DNA of 64,000 nucleotides from Pseudomonas sp. A34-9. Its GTDB lineage: Bacteria > Pseudomonadota > Gammaproteobacteria > Pseudomonadales > Pseudomonadaceae. Under the pieces are notes generated by a model. It made no database searches. It saw only the letters and a list, made by a program, of their open reading frames with translations, and was not told the DNA's origin. Positions 50,981 to 61,943 of this stretch are shown piece after piece. A program made the translations under genes and the position numbers. Within the stretch, counting starts at the first letter, position 1. Each line of letters opens with the position of its first letter. The DNA lies in NCBI RefSeq assembly GCF_029543085.1, contig NZ_CP119967.1, positions 620,001-684,000 of the forward strand. Direction: 5' to 3'.

Positions 50981-52282
50981 ATGTCTTCAACCACTCAAAA
51001 AAGCATTGATATCAAAAAAAGCCTGGTTGAGGCGATTCTGGCCGGCCTGATTGCCCTGATTGTTTTCGGGCCGATTGTCGGCGTCGTACTCGAGGGTTAC
51101 AGCTTCAATCTCGAGCCGACCCGCGTGGCGTGGCTTATCGGCATTGTCATGATCGGTCGCTTCGCCCTCAGCCTGTTCCTGCAAACGCCCAAGGGCCTGA
51201 AGATTCTCGATGGATTCGAGAGCACCGGTTCCGGTGTGCATGTGTTGCCGGCCGATCACAAATCACGTCTGCGCTGGATCATCCCGCTGTTGATTGTGCT
51301 GGCCGTCATCGTGCCGTTTGTCTCCAACTCCTATCTGCTGGGCGTGGTCATCCTCGGGTTGATCTATGTGCTGCTGGGGCTGGGATTGAACATCGTGGTC
51401 GGTCTGGCCGGCCTGCTCGACCTCGGTTACGTGGCGTTCTACGCCATCGGCGCCTACGGTCTGGCGCTCGGGTATCAATACCTCGGCCTGGGTTTCTGGA
51501 CGGTGCTGCCGCTGGCGGCGATCACCGCAGGCCTAGCCGGTTGCATCCTCGGTTTCCCGGTGTTGCGCCTGCATGGCGACTATCTGGCAATCGTGACGCT
51601 GGGCTTCGGTGAAATCATTCGCCTGATCCTCAACAACTGGTTGTCGCTGACGGGCGGCCCGAACGGCATGCCGGCGCCGCTGCCGACGTTCTTCGGTCTG
51701 GAGTTCGGCAAACGGGCGAAGGATGGCGGGGTGCCGTTCCACGAGTTCTTCGGCATCGCCTACAACCCGGACGTGAAGTACTACTTCATCTACGCGGTGC
51801 TGTTCCTCGTGGTGTTGGCCGTGCTGTACATCAAGCATCGTCTGGTGAAAATGCCGGTCGGCCGCGCTTGGGAAGCTCTGCGTGAAGATGAAATCGCCTG
51901 CCGCTCGATGGGCCTCAACCACGTGCTGGTCAAGCTCTCGGCGTTCACTATCGGTGCATCGACGGCCGGTCTGGCCGGGGTGTTTTTCGCCACCTACCAG
52001 GGTTTCGTCAACCCGACCTCGTTCACTTTCTTCGAATCGGCGTTGATCCTCGCCATCGTCGTGCTCGGCGGCATGGGCTCGACCATCGGCGTGGTGATCG
52101 CCGCGTTCGTGTTGACCGTCGCCCCGGAATTGCTGCGCGGCTTCGCCGAATATCGCGTGCTGCTGTTCGGCATCCTGATGGTGTTGATGATGATCTGGCG
52201 ACCACGCGGGCTGATCCGCATCAGCCGTACCGGGGTCACTCCACGCAAAGGTGCCATTCACTATGAGAGGACTGCGCCATGA
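50981..52282 (+). CDS. Branched-chain amino-acid ABC permease, LivM/BraE type
   Basis: 433 residues with about ten membrane helices. A longer N-terminal region (DUF3382-like, about 1-90) precedes the permease domain with LLGLGLNIVVGLAGLLDLGYV. The contact loop reads LGGMGSTIGVVIAA, and the tail RPRGLI is typical of LivM. The stop overlaps the livG-type start by four bases (ATGA). Confidence 0.95.
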   Translation: MSSTTQKSIDIKKSLVEAILAGLIALIVFGPIVGVVLEGYSFNLEPTRVAWLIGIVMIGRFALSLFLQTPKGLKILDGFESTGSGVHVLPADHKSRLRWIIPLLIVLAVIVPFVSNSYLLGVVILGLIYVLLGLGLNIVVGLAGLLDLGYVAFYAIGAYGLALGYQYLGLGFWTVLPLAAITAGLAGCILGFPVLRLHGDYLAIVTLGFGEIIRLILNNWLSLTGGPNGMPAPLPTFFGLEFGKRAKDGGVPFHEFFGIAYNPDVKYYFIYAVLFLVVLAVLYIKHRLVKMPVGRAWEALREDEIACRSMGLNHVLVKLSAFTIGASTAGLAGVFFATYQGFVNPTSFTFFESALILAIVVLGGMGSTIGVVIAAFVLTVAPELLRGFAEYRVLLFGILMVLMMIWRPRGLIRISRTGVTPRKGAIHYERTAP

Positions 52283-53151
52283 GTGAAGTCGTACTCTCTG
52301 TTGAAAAACTGATGATGCATTTCGGTGGTATCAAGGCGTTGAGCGATGTCAGCCTGAAGGTCAAACGCAACTCGATCTTCGCCCTGATCGGCCCCAACGG
52401 CGCCGGCAAGACCACGGTGTTCAACTGCCTGACCGGGTTCTACAAAGCCTCCGGCGGCAAGATCGAACTCAACGTGCGCGGCCAGCAGACCAACGTCATC
52501 CAGTTACTGGGCGAGTCGTTCAAACCGACCGACTTCGTTTCGCCGAAATCTTTCCTCAGCCGTCTGTATTACAAGATGTTCGGCGGCACGCATTTGGTGA
52601 ACCGTGCAGGCCTGGCGCGGACATTCCAGAACATTCGCCTGTTCAAGGAAATGTCGGTGCTGGAAAACCTGTTGGTGGCGCAGCACATGTGGGTCAACCG
52701 CAACATGCTCGCCGGTATTCTCAACACCAAGGGCTACCGCAAGGCGGAGAGCGACGCGCTGGACGTCGCGTTCTACTGGCTGGAAGTGGTTGATCTGGTC
52801 GACTGCGCCAACCGGCTCGCCGGTGAACTCTCGTATGGCCAGCAGCGCCGTCTGGAGATCGCCCGGGCCATGTGCACACGGCCGCAGATCATCTGCCTCG
52901 ACGAGCCGGCCGCCGGCCTCAACCCTCAGGAAACCGAAGCGCTGAGCGCGATGATCCGTCTGCTGCGCGACGAGCATGATCTGACCGTGGTGCTGATCGA
53001 ACACGACATGGGCATGGTAATGAGCATTTCCGACCACATCGTGGTACTGGACCACGGCATCGTCATCGCTGAGGGCGGGCCTGAAGCGATCCGTAACGAT
53101 CCGAAGGTGATTGCCGCCTATCTGGGCGCCGACGAAGAGGAGCTGGTATGA
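52279..53151 (+). CDS. Branched-chain amino-acid ABC ATPase, LivG/BraF type
   Basis: 290 residues. Walker A GPNGAGKTT near 36-44, ABC signature LSYGQQRRLEIARAM, Walker B IICLDEPAAGLNP and the switch histidine in VLIEHDMG are intact. The insert between Walker A and Q-loop, containing FVSPKSFLSRLYYKMFGG, is longer than in E. coli LivG and typical of Pseudomonas members. It overlaps both neighbours by four bases. Confidence 0.95.
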   Translation: MSEVVLSVEKLMMHFGGIKALSDVSLKVKRNSIFALIGPNGAGKTTVFNCLTGFYKASGGKIELNVRGQQTNVIQLLGESFKPTDFVSPKSFLSRLYYKMFGGTHLVNRAGLARTFQNIRLFKEMSVLENLLVAQHMWVNRNMLAGILNTKGYRKAESDALDVAFYWLEVVDLVDCANRLAGELSYGQQRRLEIARAMCTRPQIICLDEPAAGLNPQETEALSAMIRLLRDEHDLTVVLIEHDMGMVMSISDHIVVLDHGIVIAEGGPEAIRNDPKVIAAYLGADEEELV

Positions 53152-53864
53152 CCCAACCGATCCTCGAACTCAAAGACCTCGACGTGTTCTACGGACCGAT
53201 CCAGGCGCTCAAGGGTGTTTCGCTGCAGATCAACGAGGGGGAAACCGTCAGCCTGATCGGCTCCAACGGCGCCGGCAAATCGACGCTGCTGATGTCGATC
53301 TTCGGCCAGCCACGGGCGGCGGGCGGGCAGATCCTTTATCAAGGCGTCGACATCACCCACAAGTCCTCGCACTACATCGCCTCCAACGGCATTGCGCAGT
53401 CGCCGGAAGGCCGGCGGGTGTTCCCCGACATGACCGTCGAGGAGAACCTGCTGATGGGCACCATCCCGATTGGCGACAAGTACGCCAAGGAGGACATGCA
53501 GCGCATGTTCGAACTGTTTCCACGGCTGGAGGAGCGGCGCACGCAACGGGCGATGACCATGTCCGGCGGTGAGCAGCAAATGCTCGCCATTGCCCGGGCG
53601 TTGATGAGCCGGCCGAAGTTGTTGTTGCTCGACGAGCCGAGCCTCGGGTTGGCGCCGATTGTGGTGAAGCAGATCTTCACAACCCTGCGCGAACTGGCAA
53701 AAACCGGCATGACGATTTTCCTCGTCGAGCAGAACGCCAACCATGCGCTGAAGCTGTCTGATCGCGCGTATGTGATGGTCAACGGCGAGATTCGCCTGAC
53801 GGGGACGGGTAAAGAGCTGCTGGTGAACGAGGAGGTGCGTAACGCTTATCTGGGCGGGCACTGA
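53148..53864 (+). CDS. Branched-chain amino-acid ABC ATPase, LivF/BraG type
   Basis: 238 residues. Walker A GSNGAGKST near 38-46, signature MSGGEQQMLAIARAL, Walker B LLLLDEPSLGLAP and switch FLVEQNANHA match LivF. With the LivG-type subunit it forms the ATPase heterodimer driving import. Last gene of the operon, followed by a terminator. Confidence 0.95.
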   Translation: MTQPILELKDLDVFYGPIQALKGVSLQINEGETVSLIGSNGAGKSTLLMSIFGQPRAAGGQILYQGVDITHKSSHYIASNGIAQSPEGRRVFPDMTVEENLLMGTIPIGDKYAKEDMQRMFELFPRLEERRTQRAMTMSGGEQQMLAIARALMSRPKLLLLDEPSLGLAPIVVKQIFTTLRELAKTGMTIFLVEQNANHALKLSDRAYVMVNGEIRLTGTGKELLVNEEVRNAYLGGH

Positions 53865-53883
53865 TTGTTCCTGCGTTATGCAC

Positions 53884-53914
53884 AGCCCCGGCGACCCAGT
53901 CCCGGGGCTTTTTT
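53884..53914 (+). terminator. Terminator after the amino-acid transporter operon
   Basis: AGCCCCGG pairs with CCGGGGCT, followed by six T residues. Confidence 0.9.
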
Positions 53915-53939
53915 ACATCTAAAACCCGCCACAACTCCC

Positions 53940-54020
53940 CTGTAGGAGCTGCCGAAGGCTGCGATCTTTTGATCCTGCTTATAAAGACCAAAAGATCGCA
54001 GCCTTCGGCAGCTCCTACAG
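53940..54020. repeat. Palindromic intergenic repeat, family B
   Basis: CTGTAGGAGCTGCCGAAGGC ... GCCTTCGGCAGCTCCTACAG, an 81-base, almost perfect palindrome with a short ATAAAGACC-type centre. Confidence 0.92.
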
Positions 54021-55469
<1,449 letters not shown>

Positions 55470-55485
55470 GACCGGGTTGAGGCCA

Positions 55486-55550
55486 TTCGCGAGCAGGCTC
55501 GCTCCCACATAGGAATGCATTGCAAAGTGGGAGCGAGCCTGCTCGCGAAG
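55486..55550. repeat. Palindromic intergenic repeat, family A (short form)
   Basis: TTCGCGAGCAGGCTCGCTCC facing GGGAGCGAGCCTGCTCGCGA with a central gap of about 20 bases; orientation is tail-out compared with the copy at 40104. Confidence 0.88.
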
Positions 55551-55644
55551 GGGGCAAATCGGCCAAAACAGGGCGATAAGGTAAACTCCCCTCGCAATAA
55601 CCCAGCCGCACCCCGCGGTTTTCAAGGTTTTTCGAGGAGTCAAA

Positions 55645-56550
55645 GTGAGTAACCGAGGTGAGCAGGCACTGCTCAAACAATCGACCATTCTGATGTTGGC
55701 CGTGGCGATTGCCGGGATCGTCACCGGTTTTGTTTCAGGTTCCCAATCCATCCTGTTTGATGGTTTTTTCTCGTTGATCGCAACGTTCATCAAAGTCCTG
55801 ATGCTGATCACCGCCAAGCTGATCGCCAAGCAAAGCAACCACCGTTTCCAGTTCGGTTTCTGGCACCTGGAGCCGATGGTGCTATTGATCGAAGGCAGTT
55901 TCCTGATGTTGATTGCGATCTACGCGTTTCTCAACGGCGTGTTTGGCATCATCAACGGGGGCCGTGACATCGAGTTGGGGCTTGTGATCATTTATGCGGC
56001 GGTGTTTACCGTGGTCGAATTCGCCTACTTCTTCTACGTCCGCCATCGTAACCGCAAGCTCAAATCCAGCCTGATCCAGTTCGACAACATCAGTTGGCTG
56101 GTGGACGCGATGCTGTCCGTGGGCCTGTTGATAAGTTTTCTCGCAGCGCTGCTGCTCAAGTCCCAGGGTTATGGCCAGTGGGCGGTGTATGTCGACCCGC
56201 TGATCCTGATCGTGCTGGCGCTGACCATGTTGCCGCCGGCGTTCAAGATCCTTGGCCCGGCGCTGCGCGATGTCTTGGGGATCGCGCCGGATACGCTGGA
56301 TGAGCAGGTGCGTCAGGTGATGGAAGCGGCGAAAACCGAGCACGGTTTCGATGACTACGTGTCCTATGTGCAGAAGCACGGACGGGCGCGGTTTATCGAG
56401 ATTCATGTGGTGTTGCCGGCCGATTATGCGCTGAGCAATGTCGGACAGCTGGATGCGTGGCGCGAAGAGATTTCCGCGAAGCTGGGCAAGCCGGATGCGG
56501 CGCGCTGGTTGACGATCAGCTTCACGGGCGACAAGAAGTGGATCGCCTGA
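55645..56550 (+). CDS. Cation diffusion facilitator family protein
   Basis: 301 residues from GTG at 55645 with GAGGAG upstream. About six membrane helices and a C-terminal cytoplasmic ferredoxin-like domain, the CDF layout. The second helix reads FDGFFSLIATF, where FieF has DxxxD, and the fifth reads NISWLVDAM, where FieF has HxxxD. By eye, two of the four transport-site ligands are therefore replaced by serine. It may carry a different ion or be regulatory. No metal regulator gene is adjacent. Confidence 0.85.
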   Translation: MSNRGEQALLKQSTILMLAVAIAGIVTGFVSGSQSILFDGFFSLIATFIKVLMLITAKLIAKQSNHRFQFGFWHLEPMVLLIEGSFLMLIAIYAFLNGVFGIINGGRDIELGLVIIYAAVFTVVEFAYFFYVRHRNRKLKSSLIQFDNISWLVDAMLSVGLLISFLAALLLKSQGYGQWAVYVDPLILIVLALTMLPPAFKILGPALRDVLGIAPDTLDEQVRQVMEAAKTEHGFDDYVSYVQKHGRARFIEIHVVLPADYALSNVGQLDAWREEISAKLGKPDAARWLTISFTGDKKWIA

Positions 56551-56567
56551 CGACCGCGTAACGGCCA

Positions 56568-56662
56568 TTCGCGAGCAAGCTCGCTCCCACATTGGAAGTG
56601 CGCCGAACACACTATTTGTGAACGGCACAAATCAACTGTGGGAGCGAGCTTGCTCGCGAAAG
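56568..56662. repeat. Palindromic intergenic repeat, family A
   Basis: TTCGCGAGCAAGCTCGCTCC facing TGTGGGAGCGAGCTTGCTCG; the central AAGCTC/GAGCTT variant changes both arms together, keeping pairing. Confidence 0.88.
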
Positions 56663-56673
56663 CGATCTATAAG

Positions 56674-57807
56674 TCAGCGAAGATATTCAGCCAGCCCGTG
56701 GTAGCAAGTCGCCAAGTGATACGGCGTCGTCGAAGGCATGTCCTTGCGGCTGACTTCGCCTTGTTCATCACGACACTCATGCCAGCCCCCGGCATGCAGA
56801 AAGCGCTGCTGCAACGCCTGCAACTGGCGCAGCACTACCGCTTCACAGCCCTGACGCAAGGTCAGCGCGCGCAGATATTCCGCCTGGGCCCAGATCCGTT
56901 GGGTCGAGTCTCGCGGGCGTCCATCCGTTTCCAGATCGAGCATCGCGCGCACGGCGCCGGATGACTGCACCACGCCGAATTGCTCGGTGAACGCAAACGC
57001 CCGGTCCAGCGCCCCATGCAGTTTCGAGCCACGCAGCAGCGCCGATGACTGCAGCAGAAAATACCATTCGAACTGATGCCCCGGCTCATACCAGTTATTC
57101 ACAGCTCCGAGCGGTTTCTCCATCAACACGCCATGCTGCGGATCGACGAAGTGCTTGTGCATGGCTGTGCATAACTCCAGCAGTGCTTTCTGCGTCTGGG
57201 CATCTTCGCGCACGGCAAGGGTGGCGAGAAATGCTTCAGCCAAGTGCATCAGCGGGTTTTGCAGTGGGCCGGTTTGCAGGGTGATCCAGTTGCGCTCCAG
57301 GCAGGCTTCGTACAAACCATCACCGGTCGCAAAGCGCCGGCCAATGATTTCCAGCGCTGCATTCAACGTCGACTCCGCCAATGGATCAGCGGACTTTTCC
57401 CAGTAATGCGCGCAGGCAAACAGGATGAACGCGTGGGTGTAGAGATCCTTGCGCTGATCCAGCGGCTTGCCCTGCGCATCGATGCTGTAGAACCAGCCAC
57501 CGTGCTCGGCATCATGAAAGTGCCGTTGCAAGGAGCGGAACAGCGCCGCTGCGCGCACATCAGCGTTATCCACAACCCCGATCAGGCTGGAGAACAGATA
57601 CAACTGCCGTGCGCAGGCCATCGCTCGATAACGTTGTGGTGGCAGTGGTTGGTGCGTGGCGTCCAGCGCCTCATAGGGCAACGCCATGTCGGCGTTCCAG
57701 CCCGGGCCTTGCCAGAGCGGCACGATCACGTTGACGAAGTGCTGCTGCACAGCGCCGAACAGGGCGGTCAATTCGGGCAGGGAGGTGGAGCGGGAAGCGT
57801 GGGGCAT
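56674..57807 (-). CDS. AGE family epimerase/isomerase
   Basis: 377 residues. The (alpha/alpha)6-barrel family includes N-acylglucosamine 2-epimerase and mannose/fructose isomerases. Visible motifs are RKDLYTHAFILFACAHYW, NPLMHLAEAFLA, NWYEPGHQFEWYFLL and WAQAEYLRAL, with several conserved histidines and glutamates lining the expected pocket. Substrate could be mannose, glucose or an acyl-hexosamine; nothing nearby decides. It is a single gene between two repeat elements. Start ATG at 57807; a few alternative in-frame starts exist. Confidence 0.88.
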   Translation of the reverse strand: MPHASRSTSLPELTALFGAVQQHFVNVIVPLWQGPGWNADMALPYEALDATHQPLPPQRYRAMACARQLYLFSSLIGVVDNADVRAAALFRSLQRHFHDAEHGGWFYSIDAQGKPLDQRKDLYTHAFILFACAHYWEKSADPLAESTLNAALEIIGRRFATGDGLYEACLERNWITLQTGPLQNPLMHLAEAFLATLAVREDAQTQKALLELCTAMHKHFVDPQHGVLMEKPLGAVNNWYEPGHQFEWYFLLQSSALLRGSKLHGALDRAFAFTEQFGVVQSSGAVRAMLDLETDGRPRDSTQRIWAQAEYLRALTLRQGCEAVVLRQLQALQQRFLHAGGWHECRDEQGEVSRKDMPSTTPYHLATCYHGLAEYLR

Positions 57808-57892
57808 GGGCGGACGTCGTCACGGCTGGGGCGATTGCGCGACATGGTAGCAGAGAGACCGGCCTGAGCGATGTGGTGTCTGTCAGACCGCC

Positions 57893-57966
57893 TTCGCGAG
57901 CAGGCTCGCTCCCACAGGTTCTGTGTACGCCACAAATCCAATGTGGGAGCGAGCCTGCTCGCGAAG
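57893..57966. repeat. Palindromic intergenic repeat, family A
   Basis: TTCGCGAGCAGGCTCGCTCC facing TGGGAGCGAGCCTGCTCGCG, 74 bases, between the AGE gene promoter and the urease accessory operon. Confidence 0.9.
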
Positions 57967-57988
57967 AGGCCAGTTCAGACAATAAAAA

Positions 57989-58561
57989 CTAGCCTGCCAG
58001 CAGCCAAGCGCCTGTGACTGCCGAAGCAGCACCTGCAAGACGCACCAACGGTGCCGCCGCCTGAGGCAGGAAACGCACCACGCTATAACCCGCCGCATGC
58101 AGTGCAGCCGTCGCGACGACGAAACCCGCCGCATATGCCCACGGACTGCTCATGTCCGGCAGCTCCAGCCCATGCGCCACACCGTGGAACAACGCAAAAA
58201 CCGCCGTCGCTACCACCGCCATGACCAACGGCGGCCGCACCGCCAGCGCTACCGCCAGACCCAACGCCAGCACCGACGCGGCAATCCCGCTTTCCAGCGC
58301 CGGCAATTCCAGCCCTTCAAAGCCGAGCATGCCGCCAATCAGCATGGTGCCGACAAACGTGCAGGGCAGCGCCCAGCGCGCGGCGCCTTGTTGCTGGGCG
58401 GCCCACAGACCGACTGCCACCATCGCCAGCAAATGGTCGAGGCCGCCGATCGGGTGGCTGATGCCGGCGATCAGACCGCTGTCGCCATGCCCCGGGTGAG
58501 CGAAGGCCAATGCCGGCGTCAGCAGCAGCGCCACGGCGCCAAGAATACGTTTGAGTGTCAT
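57989..58561 (-). CDS. ureJ: HupE/UreJ family membrane protein
   Basis: 190 residues with a cleavable signal (ending ALAFA) followed by HPGHGDSG and HPIGGLDHLLAM, the metal-binding HPGHG and HPxxGxDH motifs of HupE/UreJ nickel permeases. About six membrane helices. It would import or supply nickel for urease. Last gene of the ureE-ureF-ureG-ureJ run, 27 bases after ureG. Confidence 0.9.
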   Translation of the reverse strand: MTLKRILGAVALLLTPALAFAHPGHGDSGLIAGISHPIGGLDHLLAMVAVGLWAAQQQGAARWALPCTFVGTMLIGGMLGFEGLELPALESGIAASVLALGLAVALAVRPPLVMAVVATAVFALFHGVAHGLELPDMSSPWAYAAGFVVATAALHAAGYSVVRFLPQAAAPLVRLAGAASAVTGAWLLAG

Positions 58562-58588
58562 GGATAAGCTTCCTTGTTGAGCAGTGAA

Positions 58589-59203
<615 letters not shown>

Positions 59204-59214
59204 GGTTGTTTCTC

Positions 59215-59889
59215 CTAAGAGCGAAAGAGCCGGCTGTACTGGCGCTCATGGGCCATGCACGCCAGGGACAGGCCGAACGCAGCGCTGCCCATGTGGTCGG
59301 GATTGATTCGGCTGGCGTCCTGCTGCGCTTGTTGCAGCAGCGGCAGCAGTTCGCTGGTCAGGCGCTGGGCGGCTTGCTGGCCCAGCGGCAGGGTTTTCAT
59401 CAGCACCGCGAGCTGGTTCTCCAGCCAGCTCCACAGCCATGCGGCGAGGGCGTCTTGCGGGCTGATGCTCCAGGCGCGGGCGGCCAGCGCCCAGCACAGG
59501 GCCAGATGCGGTTCAGGGCATTGATCGAGAAAGGTGCGGGCGGGCGCGTCGAGTTCCGGCAAACCATTAAGCAATTGCTGCAACGAATAGCCCATCTGCC
59601 GGCTCTCCAGATGCAACTCGCGAGTTTCGCGGCTGGCGCGGTGGCTTTCGCACAGAATCTGCAGCTCGGCCCATTGTTCATCGGCAGCGGCCTGGCAGTG
59701 CGCGAGCAGCAGCGGCGCTTCAAAGCGGGCGAGGTTGAGCAGCAACTGATCGCTGATCCAGCGGCGCGCACTGTCGGGATTGTTCACGCGGCCATTATCC
59801 ACCGCCATTTCCAGGCCTTGCGAATAGCTGTAGCCGCCAATCGGCAATTGCGGACTGGCCAGGCGCAGCAGCGCCCAGGCCGGATTCAC
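59215..59889 (-). CDS. ureF: Urease accessory protein UreF
   Basis: 224 residues, all-helical. It opens [23 protein letters not shown], the family signature. UreF acts as a GTPase-activating partner of UreG and bridges it to UreD-urease. The start overlaps the ureE stop by four bases. Confidence 0.96.
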   Translation of the reverse strand: MNPAWALLRLASPQLPIGGYSYSQGLEMAVDNGRVNNPDSARRWISDQLLLNLARFEAPLLLAHCQAAADEQWAELQILCESHRASRETRELHLESRQMGYSLQQLLNGLPELDAPARTFLDQCPEPHLALCWALAARAWSISPQDALAAWLWSWLENQLAVLMKTLPLGQQAAQRLTSELLPLLQQAQQDASRINPDHMGSAAFGLSLACMAHERQYSRLFRS

Positions 59890-60386
59890 AGGCGTACGCC
59901 GAACTGATGGAGTTTCGGCGCGTAGTTGAAGTCTTCGTCGCCGTGGCGGGAATGGTGATGGCCGCCGCCGTAGGCACCGTGTTCCGGCTGGAAAGGTGCT
60001 TCAATGGCTTCGACCTGCGCGCCGAGTTGTTCGAGCATGGCCTTGAGCACGTAATCGTCGAGCAGACGCAGCCAGCCATCACCGACTTGCAGGGCGACGT
60101 GGCGGTTACCCAAGTGATAAGCCGCGCGGGTCAGTTCGAAGGCGTTGGCGCAGGTGACGTGCAGCAATTGCTCGGGGCGGGCGCAGACGCGGACGATGCG
60201 GCCGTCTTCAGCCTGCAGGCACTCGCCGTCATACAGCGGCGGCTGACCGCGCTCCAAAAACAACCCGACGTCTTCGCCCTCGGCACTGAAACAGCGCAAA
60301 CGGCTTTTGCTCCGCGCTTCGAAGGTCAGGTGCAACTCGGCGGCCCAGACGGGTTGAGGGTCGATTCTGCGGTGAATCACCAGCAT
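59886..60386 (-). CDS. ureE: Urease accessory nickel chaperone UreE
   Basis: 166 residues from ATG at 60386 (MLVIHRRI), behind GGAAG; an ATG 24 bases upstream lacks a good site. The N-terminal peptide-binding domain and the C-terminal metal-binding domain with GNRHVALQ are seen. The C terminus has a modest histidine cluster (GGGHHHSRHGDED) for nickel storage. The structural genes ureABC and ureD are not adjacent; upstream lie a repeat and an unrelated regulator. Confidence 0.95.
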   Translation of the reverse strand: MLVIHRRIDPQPVWAAELHLTFEARSKSRLRCFSAEGEDVGLFLERGQPPLYDGECLQAEDGRIVRVCARPEQLLHVTCANAFELTRAAYHLGNRHVALQVGDGWLRLLDDYVLKAMLEQLGAQVEAIEAPFQPEHGAYGGGHHHSRHGDEDFNYAPKLHQFGVRL

Positions 60387-60566
60387 CGGAAAACTTCCAG
60401 CTATGGACAATGATTGGGTTAGAGCAAGGGGCTTGCCAATCGGACGAGATGTAGGAAATCCCTGTCGGAGCGTAGTGGATGTTTCAAGATGTTGCGGGAA
60501 TATGGAATGTTTTGGTGCGTGAAGATTTTTTAATGCACCAAATGGAGGCTGTGACGCTGAGCCAAA

Positions 60567-60658
60567 TGTGGGAGCGAGCTTGCTCGCGAATGCGGTGGGT
60601 CAGCGATATGGATGCTGGCTGACACGACGCCTTCGCGAGCAAGCTCGCTCCCACAGGG
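60567..60658. repeat. Palindromic intergenic repeat, family A
   Basis: TGTGGGAGCGAGCTTGCTCG facing TTCGCGAGCAAGCTCGCTCC; the same AAGCTC variant as at 56568. Confidence 0.9.
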
Positions 60659-60688
60659 AACTGGTGCGTATCAGTAATGGAAGGGGAG

Positions 60689-61321
60689 TTACTCGGTACT
60701 GCCCAGCCCTTGCCAGTGCTTGAGGCCAATAAAGATGAAGCGCAGCTGCTGGGTGATTTTCGCCTGTGGCGTCAGATGTTCGGGCAAGGCTTCGGCGGGC
60801 GGATCGATGATGTCCGGCAGGGTGGCAAACACCGATTTGACGATCAGGTCAGCCATGACACTCAAGCCAGCGGTATCCAGATGCTGAAGCTTGGGCATCA
60901 TGGTCAGGTCGGCAGCGAGGTCGGAGCTGATGTTTTCGCGCAAGCGTCCGATCGCCTGACGCACCGGCAGCGAACCGCCGTACTGCTCGCGCGCAAGAAA
61001 CAGGAATTGCGAGCGATTGGCGCTGACCACGTCGAGGAATATCCGCACCGAGGCATCGATGATGCCGCCCATGACGAATTCGTTGTGACGCACCAAACGG
61101 ATGGTTTCGCGAAAGGTCTGGCCAACTTCACTGACCAATACCAGGCCCAGCTCATCCATATCGGCAAAATGCCGGTAGAAACCGGTGGGTACGATCCCGG
61201 CGGTTTTGGTCACTTCGCGCAGGCTCAGGCTGCCGAATCCTCGGCCGCTTTCCATCAGGTGGCGGGCAGCGTCCATCAAGGCGTTGCGGGTCTGTTGCTT
61301 CTGTTCGGCGCGGGGCAGCAT
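60689..61321 (-). CDS. TetR family regulator, FabR/DesT-like
   Basis: 210 residues from ATG at 61321 (MLPRAEQKQQTRN). The helix-turn-helix reads SLSLREVTKTAGIVPTGFYRHFADMDELGLVLVSEVG, closely resembling FabR of E. coli and DesT of P. aeruginosa, which sense acyl-CoA saturation and control unsaturated fatty-acid genes. In P. aeruginosa desT is next to ureE, as here, supporting the assignment. The desaturase genes expected beside it are not present in this window on either side. Confidence 0.85.
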   Translation of the reverse strand: MLPRAEQKQQTRNALMDAARHLMESGRGFGSLSLREVTKTAGIVPTGFYRHFADMDELGLVLVSEVGQTFRETIRLVRHNEFVMGGIIDASVRIFLDVVSANRSQFLFLAREQYGGSLPVRQAIGRLRENISSDLAADLTMMPKLQHLDTAGLSVMADLIVKSVFATLPDIIDPPAEALPEHLTPQAKITQQLRFIFIGLKHWQGLGSTE

Positions 61322-61428
61322 CGCAGGGTGTGTTCTTTGGCAGGACAAGCGCCGCACTCTAGCAAATCGGCTTTGTCGGCGTCGAACGGGAGGACATGCA
61401 GCAGAAGATTTCACCGGCCAGAAAAGTC

Positions 61429-61460
61429 AAAAGCCCAATCCGGTGATTGGGCTTTTTTTC
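61429..61460 (-). terminator. Terminator between the repeat-protein gene and the TetR gene
   Basis: AAAAGCCCAATC pairs with GATTGGGCTTTT around CGGT. It lies 16 bases past the stop of the upstream minus-strand gene. Confidence 0.85.
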
Positions 61461-61475
61461 GCGGCCGCCATGGGC

Positions 61476-61943
61476 TTAGCTCAAGGCACTGTTGCGTTCG
61501 ATTACGCGGTCACCACCACCTTCGGCAAGGGTTTGACCTTGTGGAGTACGGTCGCCGCCGTCAGAAGCGAGGGTTTGACCTTGTGGAGTACGGTCGCCGC
61601 CGTCGGAAGCGAGGGTTTGACCTTGTGGGGTACGGTCGCCGCCGTCAGCTGCAAGGGTCTGGCCTTGTGGAGTGCGTTCGCTACCGTCAGACGCCAGAGT
61701 TTGACCTTGTGGAGTCTTGTCGTAGCCGTCTTGAACCAGACCTTTCTCTTCCAGGCGATCACGGCCGCCTTCAGCCAGGGTCTGGCCTTGTGGAGTACGG
61801 TCCGAGCCATCGGCTGCTACGGTTTGGCTGAATACCGAGTGGCTGGATTTCACTTGCGGGGTAGCCTGGTCGGCAGCGGGCAGGGCAAAAGCAGTGCTGG
61901 CTAGCATCGACAGGGTAAGGCTGAGCAGTAATTGGCGTTTCAT
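61476..61943 (-). CDS. Small secreted protein with 14-residue TPQGQTL repeats
   Basis: 155 residues from ATG at 61943, behind AAGGAG. A Sec signal peptide (MKRQLLLSLTLSMLASTAFA) is followed by seven tandem units of about 14 residues. Six contain TPQGQTL within a pattern like A-S-D-G-G-D-R-TPQGQTL; one is divergent (GGRDRLEEKGL). The units are acidic, Gly-rich and lack cysteine or aromatic residues except one Tyr. No enzyme motif is visible and I do not recognise the function. Possibilities include calcium or surface binding by the repeated DG-G-D loops. Confidence 0.8.
   Translation of the reverse strand: MKRQLLLSLTLSMLASTAFALPAADQATPQVKSSHSVFSQTVAADGSDRTPQGQTLAEGGRDRLEEKGLVQDGYDKTPQGQTLASDGSERTPQGQTLAADGGDRTPQGQTLASDGGDRTPQGQTLASDGGDRTPQGQTLAEGGGDRVIERNSALS

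Noticed and set aside
61500..61800. 42-bp tandem repeats as a CRISPR array
   Set aside because: There are no spacers: the units are contiguous, in frame and encode the TPQGQTL repeat protein. No cas genes are present.
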